The notes: a model not told the origin generated them from the sequence alone. Shown: positions 34,392 through 43,330, counted from the first letter of the stretch. The stretch: 64,000 nt of DNA from Bacillus sp. A301a_S52 (GCA_024701455.1 JABXYP010000001.1:3600001-3664000), one strand, 5' to 3'. Made by a program: numbers and translations.

Positions 34392-35989
34392 AACGTTTCA
34401 TCGACCTCCGCCTCATATGGAATCGAGATAATAAATTCAGCGCCATTTCCAGCAAACGACTCAATAGCTATTGTACCATCAAGGTTATCCACGACTGATT
34501 TAACTAAATGAAGACCGTAGCCCCGATCATTACCTTTTGTTGAATACCCTTTATTGAATAAAAAACGAAATTGCGACTGCTTTATGCCAGTTCCTGAATC
34601 CGTTACATTTATTTTTAGCCGTCTATTCTCATAAAAGAGCGATACGGCAATATTTTTTTCTGTTTTGCCTTCTACTGCTTCTATAGCATTATCAATTAAG
34701 TTACCTATAATGGTAATGAGATGATGGTTTGTTTCTTCAGTTATAGGTGAGGGTATCTCTGTTAGGCATTCAATTGACAACTGGACATTTTTTTCTTTAG
34801 CATAGCTTAACTTACCAATAAGAAATCCGACTAACACAGGATCTTTAATATTCTTAGTTAATTTTTCTGTTCGCTCATAGCGATGATTGACTACTTGTAA
34901 AATGTATTCCTTTAGCTCCTCATAAGACTCAGTTCGCATCAAACCTAAAATGACATGCCATTTATTCATCATTTCATGAGATTGAGCGCGTAACGCTTCA
35001 CTATATAATTTCACACCTGTGAGTTGTTCTGCAAGTGCGTTAAGTTCTGTTTTGTCTCTGAACGTAGAAATGGCACCAATAATTGTTTGATCCAACATTA
35101 GAGGAACGCGATTAACGAGAAACGTTGCCCCATTTATATGTAATTCTGCATCTAGTTCAGCCCTGCCGGTTTCTAAAACGCGCTTCAATCCTGTTGCTGG
35201 TAAATAGGCTTGAACGTCCATACCAACTGGATTAGGTTCTAAACCAGCTTTCTTAAACAACGCCTGGCCTGATTCGTTTATAAGCGTTATTTTTGCGTTT
35301 CGATCCACTGCAATAATACCTTCATGGACAGACTGAAGCATCGTATTTCGTTCTTCAAATGTTTTAGCAATCGTGGATGGCTCTAAGCCATATAATATCT
35401 TTCTAATATAATTGGCGATGACATATGCCCCAATAATACCAACAAATATTCCGACTAATGAACCTAAAATAATATTTCGATGGCTCTTCTGTAATGTACT
35501 TTCAACGTTTTCTAATGAAATACCAACAGCTACTGCCCCTATTTGCTGATCAACTTCATTATATACTGGTGTAAAAGATCGTAATGAGGCAGATAAAGTT
35601 CCTTGAGAGATAGAACTATACTCTTGGCCAGCCAATGCTTTCGTTTCATCATCTCCTTGAAAGGGTTTGCCAATCAACTCCGGATCTGGATGAGAATACC
35701 GAATGCCATCCATGTCCATTACCACGACAAACATGACTTCAGAAGCTTCCTGTATTTCGGTCGTATACGCTTGGACGATAGAAGGGTCATCTTCTATAAG
35801 ACCTGTTACGACTGCGTCTGCTCTAGCTGCGATACGAGCGACAGTAAGGCCTTGTTCTTCTTGCTCACTCATGATGTTGTCATTAATCGTACGGCTGACA
35901 AGTAAGTCTGTAACTAATAATGAAATAATAACGACTGTAATCACTAAAAAAATAATGATTGTACGCAGTTTAAATCGTTGTGTTTTCAT
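34388..35989 (-). CDS. malK: Sensor histidine kinase, CitA/DcuS/MalK family
   Basis: Membrane sensor of 533 residues. A first helix lies at about 8-30. An extracellular PAS-like (CACHE) domain with FVVVMDMDGIRYSHPDPELIG and SSISQGTLSASLRSFTPVYN comes next, then a second helix around 170-195 and a cytoplasmic PAS (SVHEGIIAVDRNAKITLINE). The phospho-acceptor His is in ALRAQSHEMMNKWHVILGL. The ATPase domain has IGNLIDNAIEAVEG and DSGTGIKQSQFRFLFNKGYS. The ATG at 35987-35989 follows GGAGGGGGG; the upstream GTG in frame lies before the SD. C4-dicarboxylate sensing (malate) is inferred from the neighbours. Confidence 0.9.
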   Translation of the reverse strand: MKTQRFKLRTIIIFLVITVVIISLLVTDLLVSRTINDNIMSEQEEQGLTVARIAARADAVVTGLIEDDPSIVQAYTTEIQEASEVMFVVVMDMDGIRYSHPDPELIGKPFQGDDETKALAGQEYSSISQGTLSASLRSFTPVYNEVDQQIGAVAVGISLENVESTLQKSHRNIILGSLVGIFVGIIGAYVIANYIRKILYGLEPSTIAKTFEERNTMLQSVHEGIIAVDRNAKITLINESGQALFKKAGLEPNPVGMDVQAYLPATGLKRVLETGRAELDAELHINGATFLVNRVPLMLDQTIIGAISTFRDKTELNALAEQLTGVKLYSEALRAQSHEMMNKWHVILGLMRTESYEELKEYILQVVNHRYERTEKLTKNIKDPVLVGFLIGKLSYAKEKNVQLSIECLTEIPSPITEETNHHLITIIGNLIDNAIEAVEGKTEKNIAVSLFYENRRLKINVTDSGTGIKQSQFRFLFNKGYSTKGNDRGYGLHLVKSVVDNLDGTIAIESFAGNGAEFIISIPYEAEVDETL

Positions 35990-36102
35990 ACCCTTTGTCC
36001 CCCCTCCGGTCACCTTTCACCATTATTTATATCATAAAGTTCATATCACTAGCTTAAAATCTTCAATTGTTTATTTTATGCAAAGTAAGATGTCAAAATT
36101 AG

Positions 36103-36176
36103 AACGATGGCTGTGCCCTTAACTTCAGACTGCGCTAAATTTTTCGGGGAGTCCCCGTCTTACATTTCGGTTACTT
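36103..36176. repeat. Dispersed intergenic repeat, family 2, copy e (short)
   Basis: GATGGCTGTGCCCTTAACTT, CAGACTGCGCTAAATTTTTC, GGGGAGTCCCCGTCTTACAT and TTCGGTTACTTATTA. It runs straight into a family 1 copy. Confidence 0.65.
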
Positions 36177-36177
36177 A

Positions 36178-36290
36178 TTATCACAGATAACCGTCCGAAA
36201 AATTCCCGCCACAAAATGGAGAGGAGAGCTAACTCTATTTAGGAAGAGGAGACGGACGCTAATGTCCTGATTCACTCAACTACCAATTAT
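36178..36290. repeat. Dispersed intergenic repeat, family 1, truncated copy (inverted)
   Basis: TTATCACAGATAACCGTCCG, CACAAAATGGAGAGGAGAGC, GACGGACGCTAATGTCCTG and TTCACTCAACTACCAATTA; it stops before the CAGTGGGAG hairpin. Confidence 0.7.
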
Positions 36291-36369
36291 GCCAAATAAA
36301 TGATCAATAGAAAATGCCTCAGTTGAAAATTTAATGTTTAGCGGGTATAACGATTAGCTTGTCAAATTG

Positions 36370-36689
36370 TTAAAACCCCCTTTCTTTTGCTGTTAATGTG
36401 TCTAATTGATTTACGTACCAATTTGTATCTACATTTGAATTCGAAGCAAGCAATAATGTATACTTTAATACTTTTAAAAACTTTCCGGTACAGTAAATTC
36501 AGTTTGCTAACCTTCTAATGCACTATCTTGAATATAAGCTTCCTCTTTCTACATAGGTGATCACACTATCATTTAAGGGTTCTAATTCGTATTCATCTAA
36601 TACATCTACTGTCCAAAACTTTCAGAAACGGCTTCAGAAGCAAAATATCCAAAATGGTTAGCTATGAATCGACATTTTAATTGTTGTGA
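36370..36689 (-). pseudogene. Frame-shattered remnant of an unidentified protein gene
   Basis: Read on the minus strand, four overlapping pieces in different frames join to a plausible protein end. They are NHFGYFASEAVSESFGQ, then VDVLDEYELEPLNDSVITYV, then EEAYIQDSALEG with QTEFTVPESF, then KVLKYTLLLASNSNVDTNWY and VNQLDTLTAKERGF before a stop. At least three frameshifts and internal stops break it, and there is no ribosome site. I do not recognise the family. The 36291-36904 gap holds nothing else that I can name. Confidence 0.45.
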
Positions 36690-36904
36690 CTATTGTTGGC
36701 CTTTCGATATTAATCTTTTGGGTTATATGCTCTTAGAGAATAGTCCGACTAAAGGATGAGAAAAGGTGTAAAACAAGCGAATGCAAGTGATTTAGGTTCC
36801 CGTTATAAATTCTTTATTATAAACATTATAAAGAAGTTGACTTTTTAAAAGTTAAATGGTTAAATATTCTTGTTCATAAAATTATTAGTAATGGAGGTAG
36901 TATA

Positions 36905-37882
36905 TTGGAATTGTATCGTTTTTCAAATGAGATAAAATCTGAGTTAAGAACTTTAAGAGTTTCAAATAATTATAGGGGGCTGATCGGGGTTATTTATGAC
37001 TTATTAATAATAGGAATAGCTATTGTTTTGGGTTCAGTGAGTTGGTGGTTTTACCCTTTAGCCGTCTTAATAATAGGATCCCGTCAACGTGCTTTAGCTA
37101 CTATCTTGCATGATGCAGCGCATAATATATTGGCTAAAAATCGCAAATTAAATTATTTTTTAGGAACTTATTTATCCGGTTATTTAATTGGACAAGAGTT
37201 TTATAATTATAGGGATTCACATTGTAAGGGGCATCACCCACACCTTGGGGATAAAGAAAAAGATCCAGATTATGTATACCATATAGAAGCTGGTTTATAT
37301 CAAATAAAAAACAAGAAGCACTTTTTATTTAAATACGTTCTAAAGCCATTGTTTTTGTTAAATATCATTAGTTACAGTTACTATGTTTTTAAGCACAGAA
37401 TGCTACAATTCAAAAAATATCCTAAGCAATATATAGCCTTAACAATATATTGGGTTATTATATTATCTAGCATCATTTATCTTGGTTTCTTTTTTGAATT
37501 CTTATTATTCTGGATCATTCCATATATAACATCATTCATGGTAATTGGTTGGTTTATTGAGATGGCTGAACATTATCCTCTTGTAGATAAATATAATAAT
37601 AGCCTATATATGACAAGAAACCGCTTTAGCCATTGGCTAGAGGCATTCTTCTTAAGTATTCATGCTGAAAACTATCATCTAACGCACCATTTAGAATTTT
37701 CTATTCCTTATTGGAATGTGCTCAAAGCACATAAAATCATGATGAAAGATCCAAAATATAGAAATGCAAATGAGCAAATGGGTGGTGTATTTATATCATC
37801 AAATAAAAACCCTTCTTTGATTAAAGATTTATTAAAAAATAATATGCTTCCAAATAACTACAAAAAGAGTGATTTAGTTTAA
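36905..37882 (+). CDS. Membrane fatty acid desaturase-like protein
   Basis: Di-iron membrane oxygenase of 325 residues with about five hydrophobic segments. The histidine boxes are HDAAH (residues about 70-74), HCKGHHPH (about 107-114) and HLTHH (about 259-263), all intact. The TTG start lies 7 bases after GGAGG. The gene is AT-rich compared with the flanks, overlaps the next gene by one base, and sits between a shattered gene and an IS relic. Function could be lipid desaturation. Since the protein is short and paired with an EamA exporter, oxidation of a small molecule is an alternative; this is inference. Confidence 0.85.
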   Translation: MELYRFSNEIKSELRTLRVSNNYRGLIGVIYDLLIIGIAIVLGSVSWWFYPLAVLIIGSRQRALATILHDAAHNILAKNRKLNYFLGTYLSGYLIGQEFYNYRDSHCKGHHPHLGDKEKDPDYVYHIEAGLYQIKNKKHFLFKYVLKPLFLLNIISYSYYVFKHRMLQFKKYPKQYIALTIYWVIILSSIIYLGFFFEFLLFWIIPYITSFMVIGWFIEMAEHYPLVDKYNNSLYMTRNRFSHWLEAFFLSIHAENYHLTHHLEFSIPYWNVLKAHKIMMKDPKYRNANEQMGGVFISSNKNPSLIKDLLKNNMLPNNYKKSDLV

Positions 37883-38793
37883 TGAATAAATTTTATCTTG
37901 TTGGTATATTACTTGCTATCGGTTCGGGTATTGCAAACGGCACAGTAGGGGTATTAAGTAGAGGGTTATTCGAATATAACCTTTCACCGACTGCTGTATC
38001 TTTTTACAAATGTTTTATAGCATTCGCTTTATTGACAATCATCGTCCTTATTAATAAAGGATTAAGGAGCCAATTATTTAGTAATATTAAAATATTAAAG
38101 CTGGCTTTGTGCTCCTTTTTAGGGATATTTGTACTCTATTATTTTGAGACAACTGCTTATAATTATACAGCAGTTCCAACTGTTGTCTTTATTCTACTTG
38201 GGACATCAGTTGTTGTGACATTTATATTAAGTTCGATTATCTTATCAGAAAAAAAGAAAACTTATCAATATATTAGTTTCATTCTGCTTATTATAGGATT
38301 AGGTTTTATGATTGGCTTTAATGATATGACATTTATCTTCAATGCTGGTATTGTCCTCTCAATAATCGCAGGGATTGGATATGGGTTATTTTTAGTCCTT
38401 ACCAAAAAGTTCAATATTGAAAGTGGCTTAATTACATTATGGTATCTAATGGGCTTTGGTTGTTTATATTTAATTATTCCATTCTTAATTGAGGGCTTGG
38501 TTTTTCCCCAATCTGAGACATTACTTCCGCTGATCTCACTTGCAATATTACCTACTCTAGTAGGCTTCTATTGTACGGTCAAAGCTTTAAAATTAATTGA
38601 AGCAACTAAAGTTCAATTGTTCGAGTTAACAGAGCCTATATTTGCATGTATTTTTGCATTTATCTTATTAAATGAAATTATAGTAGGATATGAATGGATC
38701 GGTGCTTTTCTTATATTATTCGCTTTGTATTTTTCTGAATTCGGAGAACGGCTTTTCGTAAGGAAAAAACAGGACACTCTCAAAATTAATTAA
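37882..38793 (+). CDS. EamA/DMT-family transporter
   Basis: Ten-helix drug/metabolite transporter of 303 residues, two EamA halves. The first begins GILLAIGSGIANGTVGVLSR and includes SPTAVSFYKCFIAFALL. The second includes AGIGYGLFLVLTKKFN and ends VGYEWIGAFLILFALYFSEF. The ATG shares its A with the desaturase stop (TAATG), so the two are translationally coupled. Members export amino acids or metabolites; the substrate is not apparent. Composition is as AT-rich as the desaturase gene, which supports joint acquisition. Confidence 0.87.
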   Translation: MNKFYLVGILLAIGSGIANGTVGVLSRGLFEYNLSPTAVSFYKCFIAFALLTIIVLINKGLRSQLFSNIKILKLALCSFLGIFVLYYFETTAYNYTAVPTVVFILLGTSVVVTFILSSIILSEKKKTYQYISFILLIIGLGFMIGFNDMTFIFNAGIVLSIIAGIGYGLFLVLTKKFNIESGLITLWYLMGFGCLYLIIPFLIEGLVFPQSETLLPLISLAILPTLVGFYCTVKALKLIEATKVQLFELTEPIFACIFAFILLNEIIVGYEWIGAFLILFALYFSEFGERLFVRKKQDTLKIN

Positions 38794-38909
38794 CATGATA
38801 TATAAGGTTTAAAGCATGTTGTCTTTGTAGTAACCGCTTATAGAGGGATGTGATAGGTGGTTTTAAAACTGTTTAAGCGAACTCGGTTTACCAAGCTAAA
38901 CATCAAGAA

Positions 38910-38937
38910 ATCATATGGCGTCGAGACGCCATATGAT
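38910..38937. repeat. 28-bp perfect palindrome at the edge of the IS relic
   Basis: ATCATATGGCGTC GA GACGCCATATGAT: a 13-bp perfect stem around GA (the whole 28 bases are self-complementary around the centre). There is no T tract, so it is not an obvious terminator. It ends the truncated transposase frame. Confidence 0.7.
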
Positions 38938-39321
38938 CAAAGGTTTCCACCTACGTTCCCCCCTTAGATAGGGTCTATAATCCTTAAAACATTGCAAATG
39001 CATGGTAAACCAGTAAGGCATCTTTATTTGGTCAGCGCTATAACCAATGATTTCACGATTAAAGAGGTCAACAAGTACACATATGTATTGCCTCTTTTTA
39101 TCGACTCTTACATATGTTAAATCACTTACAACGACGGATAATTCTTTACCTTGTGTAAATTCTCGGTTCAATAAGTGAGGACCATTATTATTCACTGGGT
39201 TTTGTCCCAACCTCTTCTCAATACCCCACGAGCTCACCAAATGGCGAGCTTGTGGGGCTTTTATAGAAAATTTCAAGTAAACACACTTGAAAAGAGCTTT
39301 ACATACATAGAAGCGTATCAT
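38911..39321 (-). pseudogene. IS3-family transposase (OrfB) fragment
   Basis: The middle of this frame is a typical IS3 integrase core start: NREFTQGKELSVVVSDLTYV and RQYICVLVDLFNREIIGYSA, with the first two acidic residues of the DDE triad. The third (Glu) and the usual C-terminus are missing. The sequences before and after (N-terminal 40 residues and the last 35) do not fit a transposase and are probably frameshifted or replaced. No ribosome site is present. It is a dead relic inserted 20 bases after the amino acid transporter operon. Confidence 0.8.
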
Positions 39322-39341
39322 TCTATAACATATGTCAATCT

Positions 39342-40085
39342 TTAGTCATCATCAAGAAGCTGTAGGAATTGTTTTGTTCTTTCCTTTTTCGGCTGAGAAA
39401 GAACCTTTTTTGCAGGCCCATCCTCTACAATGATGCCATCGTCCATAAATAACGCTTTATTAGCTACCCTTCTAGCAAAATTCATTTCATGTGTCACAAT
39501 CACCATCGTTTGTCCTTCTTTAGCCAAGCTTTCAATGACACGAAGAACTTCTTTTACTAACTGAGGGTCTAGGGCAGAGGTCGGTTCATCAAATAACATG
39601 ACTTCCGGCTCCATCATTAAGGCCCTTGCGATGGCGACCCGTTGCTGTTGGCCACCTGACAACGCATCAGGGTATTTCGCAATATGCTCCAGCATTCCTA
39701 CTTTCTCCAATAATGATTTACCTTTATCAATAAGCGTTTTTCTGTTAGCTTTTTTTACGACTAACGGGGCTTCAATGATATTCTCAATCACAGTTTTATG
39801 TGGAAAGAGATGAAACCCTTGAAAAACCATTCCAGAGTAACGCCTTAATTGAGCTATCTCTTTCTTTGAAGGAGGAGCTTGGTCAAAGTTAACTGTTTTA
39901 TCTCCAATGGTAATCGTACCGCCATTCGGGATTTCCAATAGGTTCAAACATCGTAATAGAGTTGTTTTGCCTGAACCTGAAGGCCCGACCAAGCAGACCA
40001 CTTCCCCCTTATTTACTGAAAAATCAATCGATTCCAAGACTGTTGTTTGATCAAATTTTTTATTTAACTTGCTAACTGTAATCAT
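39342..40085 (-). CDS. Polar amino acid ABC transporter ATP-binding protein (TcyC/GlnQ-like)
   Basis: ATPase of 247 residues: Walker A LVGPSGSGKTTLLRCLNLLE, Q-loop VFQGFHLFPHKTV, signature LSGGQQQRVAIARAL, Walker B VMLFDEPTSALDPQLV and H-loop VTHEMNFARRV. The HLFPHKTVIEN pattern marks the polar amino acid (cystine/glutamine/arginine) class. It is last of three genes, 13 bases after the permease. The exact amino acid is not determined; cystine is one possibility. Confidence 0.92.
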   Translation of the reverse strand: MITVSKLNKKFDQTTVLESIDFSVNKGEVVCLVGPSGSGKTTLLRCLNLLEIPNGGTITIGDKTVNFDQAPPSKKEIAQLRRYSGMVFQGFHLFPHKTVIENIIEAPLVVKKANRKTLIDKGKSLLEKVGMLEHIAKYPDALSGGQQQRVAIARALMMEPEVMLFDEPTSALDPQLVKEVLRVIESLAKEGQTMVIVTHEMNFARRVANKALFMDDGIIVEDGPAKKVLSQPKKERTKQFLQLLDDD

Positions 40086-40098
40086 GCTTTCCCCCCTC

Positions 40099-40800
40099 TC
40101 ATCGACTGTTTAAATAGCGATTATAGCGTTTTTCTAAATATTCTTGGAAGAAGCCTATAATAATACAAACCACCCAATATATAAGGGCTGCCGTGATATA
40201 CATAGTCATACTATCATACGTACGGCCAGCTACGAGTCTCGAACTATAAAGTAATTCTTGAACAGTGATAACGGAAGCTAAGGACGTTCCTTTTATCACA
40301 TCCATAAAAATATTAAAAATAGGAGGCAACGCAATTCTCGTCGCTTGTGGAATAATAATTCGACGCAATGTCTGGATATAATTCATTTGGAGTGATGCTG
40401 CAGCTTCCCATTGCCCACGAGGAACTGACATAATGGCTGAGCGCACAACTTCAGCCATATAAGCAGCAAAGTTTAAACTTATGCCTACGATACCTGCTAC
40501 TATCGCACTTTTGAATTCGATGCCAAGCACTGGAATGCCATAATAGAGAATAAAAATAAAAACTAGTAAAGGTGTTCCACGCATAAAGGAAATATACAGC
40601 TTTGCAGGAAGGCGTAAAAACCAAAATTTAGACATACGCATGACCCCAAGTACGACACCCAGAATGAGTGCAAAAAACATACTGAATAATGCAATGATCA
40701 TCGTCACTCTTAGCCCTTCAAGTAATAATTCTCTAGAATCGTAGGCTAATTGTGGATTATATAAGTATTCCCATTGTATTTGTGTAAACCATTCAATCAT
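40099..40800 (-). CDS. Polar amino acid ABC transporter permease (TcyB-like)
   Basis: Permease of 233 residues with five hydrophobic segments. The HisM-type stretch FMRGTPLLVFIFILYYGIPV and the EAA loop EAAASLQMNYIQTLRRIIIP are present. Upstream, a terminator-like hairpin separates it from the binding protein gene, which would make permease and ATPase less abundant than the binding protein. Confidence 0.92.
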   Translation of the reverse strand: MIEWFTQIQWEYLYNPQLAYDSRELLLEGLRVTMIIALFSMFFALILGVVLGVMRMSKFWFLRLPAKLYISFMRGTPLLVFIFILYYGIPVLGIEFKSAIVAGIVGISLNFAAYMAEVVRSAIMSVPRGQWEAAASLQMNYIQTLRRIIIPQATRIALPPIFNIFMDVIKGTSLASVITVQELLYSSRLVAGRTYDSMTMYITAALIYWVVCIIIGFFQEYLEKRYNRYLNSR

Positions 40801-40854
40801 GTGATCTCCCCCTAGATGCTTTCAGAAAGTGCCCTTTCAGAGAAATGGTGACGT

Positions 40855-40891
40855 GAAAAAAGAAATACAAGGAAACATTCCTTGTATTTCT
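40855..40891 (-). terminator. Hairpin between binding protein and permease genes
   Basis: On the minus strand AGAAATACAAGGAAT GTTT... CCTTGTATTTCTTTTTT: a long stem followed by T6, 9 bases past the binding protein stop. Partial termination is likely. Confidence 0.78.
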
Positions 40892-40899
40892 CTCACACT

Positions 40900-41790
40900 T
40901 TACTCACCATCTAAACTTACGACTTCCGATTCATCAACCGGCTGTGACACATCTTCTCCTAAAAACTCTTCTGCCAAGCTAGCAACCGTCCCATTATCAA
41001 TCAGCTCTTGTACAGCACCATCAAGCTGTTCTTTAAGAGACGTATTGCCTTTTAAAACTGCCATGGCACTTTCAGTAGCATGATATTTAACATCAGATGC
41101 AACAGCTAGACGATCATCACCAAACTCGTCTAAAGTTCTTTGGAGCACAAGATAATCATTTAAATAAGCATCTTGATTCCCGTTAATCACATCGCGAAGG
41201 ATCGCCTCTGTTCCGCCATCATAAGCCGTGCCGTTTGCGCCAATATTATCAGCAAAAATCGCATAATTACTCGTTAATGATCCGAGTGCTACATCGACCC
41301 CTTCTAAATCGTGGGCAGAGTCAAATGCATCCACATCTTCATCTCTTACGATAATAGAGCCATAAGAATACTTATGTGGTGTGACAAAATCAAATGTTTC
41401 CAGTCTTTCTTCCGTAATGGCAAAATCATGGGCCGCTACGTCAATCTGTCCGTTTCTTAGCGCTGGTAAAATGCCGTCAAAATCCATTGTACTAAATTCA
41501 ATTTCTAAGTCGAGAATCTCAGCCACTTCACGAGCAAGCTCCACTTCAAACCCAGTTAATTCATTGTTTTCATCCATAAAAGTAATAGGGGCATATGTTC
41601 CTGACGTCCCAACAACTAACGTACCGCTTTCCTCCACCTCAGACCAAGATGTCTCCTCATCTGCGGATTCATTTGTATTAGTGCCATCATTATTTCCTGT
41701 TTCACTCGTATTATCGTCATTCGCTGCTTGACACGCTGTCATCACCAATAAAGACGTCATAGCAAGCCCTGCAAAACTCATTTTCTTCAT
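40900..41790 (-). CDS. Polar amino acid ABC transporter substrate-binding lipoprotein (TcyA-like)
   Basis: Exported lipoprotein, family 3 binding protein, 296 residues. It has a basic start, a hydrophobic core with lipobox VMTAC, then a Asn/Asp/Thr/Glu-rich acidic linker of about 30 residues. The domain follows, with GTLVVGTSGTYAPITFMDEN, GFEVELAREVAEIL, ITEERLETFDFVTPH and VINGNQDAYLNDYLVLQRTL. The ATG at 41788-41790 is preferred because GGAGGA overlaps the ATG 9 bases upstream. The linker composition fits an alkaliphile or halophile surface. The gap upstream (41791-42447) holds only the small ORF listed next. Confidence 0.92.
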   Translation of the reverse strand: MKKMSFAGLAMTSLLVMTACQAANDDNTSETGNNDGTNTNESADEETSWSEVEESGTLVVGTSGTYAPITFMDENNELTGFEVELAREVAEILDLEIEFSTMDFDGILPALRNGQIDVAAHDFAITEERLETFDFVTPHKYSYGSIIVRDEDVDAFDSAHDLEGVDVALGSLTSNYAIFADNIGANGTAYDGGTEAILRDVINGNQDAYLNDYLVLQRTLDEFGDDRLAVASDVKYHATESAMAVLKGNTSLKEQLDGAVQELIDNGTVASLAEEFLGEDVSQPVDESEVVSLDGE

Positions 41791-42020
41791 TAGTTTCATC
41801 CTCCACTATAAATAACGTATTAAACATACCTTTTTAGTATGAATTAGCCACTTTATATTACCACTGGGGGTTCATTATTGTCAAGGCTCCTGTCAGTGTT
41901 ATTCGATTTTTCAGCTAACTAAAAAACATTTAAAACACCGTTTACGGAACAGACTAGCAAGACACCTACTACATCAGTCGTTCTGGTAAGGTACGTTTTG
42001 AAAACAAACTTTCTAGAACC

Positions 42021-42137
42021 TTATTCTTTCCTAGCAAAGATGTTAATATCCCGTTCTGCAAGACATGCAACTGCTTCTCTAACAGGAAGTTTTGGCAATT
42101 CGAATAAATACGTGTTTTTAGTTTCAAGTAAAGACAT
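42021..42137 (-). CDS. Possible small protein of 38 residues
   Basis: GGAGAGGGTGGAGAA stands just before an ATG that opens 38 codons: MSLLETKNTYLFELPKLPVR, then a Ala/Glu-rich turn, ending INIFARKE. It contains a single Cys and has no membrane helix. No family is recognised and no terminator follows. It may be a real short peptide or a chance frame with a good ribosome site. Confidence 0.35.
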   Translation of the reverse strand: MSLLETKNTYLFELPKLPVREAVACLAERDINIFARKE

Positions 42138-42447
42138 TTCTCCACCCTCTCCTTATTGGTTAACCGTTCCTTCTCGTATCAGTATATAATATAAAAAATG
42201 AGTGTCCTACTAATGTATATTAAGTGGACAGGTACAGAGGGGGTAAGGGGAAATAACATCAAACCTTTACTTATCTGTATCAAGAGCATCATTTTCGATT
42301 AAGCTGAAAAAATACCAAAATACAGTATTGAGGGATTTAGATTTTGTTTGTGTTTGTTAAGGTGATGAGTTTTGTTGATAAGCCTATAAGGGCTACCAAA
42401 TAAATGAAACTATACAGTAATAATTTAAAATGTAGGGAGAGAACCCA

Positions 42448-43203
42448 ATGGATTTAGGTAATCCAATAGCAATAGGAAACACTGCAAAAATTTATTATTT
42501 CGACAACAAAATAGTAAAAGTTTTTAACGATTTTTTGCCTGATACGGAATCCATAAATGAAGCAAATAAGCATAAATATGCCTATTCATCTGGACTTCCT
42601 GTTCCTGAGATTTTAGGTGTTACTAAGATAAATGGAAAACAAGCAATTATAATGGAATATGTTAAGGGAAAAACATTAGGAGATTTATTGTTTAAAGATA
42701 AAGAGCAAACAGAAAATTACTTGAATATTTCAATCGATATTCAGATGAAAATTCATAGTATTAACCCTAATCCAAAAGCAATCGAACCAATGTATGTTAA
42801 ATTAAACCGTCAAATTGAGACTGTGAATAAATTAGGTAGAAAACAAAAGTCCGTTTTGTTAAATAAATTGGAATCATTTACTTACGAAAATAGGCTCTGT
42901 CATGGAGATTTTCATTTATATAATTTGATTAAAACAGATAATCAAGTGGTAGTTATAGATTGGGTAGATTCGAGTGCAGGAGATATCCGTGCTGATGTCT
43001 ATCGGACCTATCTTTTATATTCCCAAGTTTCATCTGTATTAGCTGATATGTACTTGCGACTTTATTGTGAAAGGAGCGGGATTTTATGGTCTGAGGTTTT
43101 TCAATGGGCTCCAGTCATTGCTGGAGCAAGATTATCTGAAAGTGTCTCAACAGAGAATTCTAAACGACTTATGAGGATAATAAATCACTACTGTCCATTG
43201 TGA
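42448..43203 (+). CDS. Aminoglycoside phosphotransferase (APH)-family kinase-like protein
   Basis: Small-molecule kinase fold of 251 residues. The ATP part has VKVFNDFL with the lysine and the hinge IIMEYVKGKTLGDLL. The catalytic loop is RLCHGDFHLYNLIKTDNQ (about residues 149-167) and the metal-binding Asp lies in VVVIDWVDSSAGD. GGGAGAG precedes the ATG. Length and the HGDFHxYN motif place it with APH/choline kinase-like proteins. The substrate is unknown, and a resistance role should not be assumed. It stands alone. Confidence 0.82.
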   Translation: MDLGNPIAIGNTAKIYYFDNKIVKVFNDFLPDTESINEANKHKYAYSSGLPVPEILGVTKINGKQAIIMEYVKGKTLGDLLFKDKEQTENYLNISIDIQMKIHSINPNPKAIEPMYVKLNRQIETVNKLGRKQKSVLLNKLESFTYENRLCHGDFHLYNLIKTDNQVVVIDWVDSSAGDIRADVYRTYLLYSQVSSVLADMYLRLYCERSGILWSEVFQWAPVIAGARLSESVSTENSKRLMRIINHYCPL

Positions 43204-43330
43204 AAAGACAACATCTATATGCGTAATTACATTTAAACAGGGCGTTTTGTAGTGCGAAATGTTTCTAACTTAACTTTGGAGCCATAGCAATAAATAAACT
43301 AATGCTGCTACTGAGCGACAGAGTTGTTTC

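Noticed and set aside
36687-36735. Plus-strand hydrophobic stretch (ILIVVTIVGLSILIFWVICS) as a membrane protein tail
   Set aside because: No start or ribosome site, and the opposite strand there also reads as coding-like remnant; cannot be decided.
42448-43203. Antibiotic resistance gene
   Set aside because: The APH fold is shared by many housekeeping kinases; nothing in the sequence or neighbours points to drug resistance.
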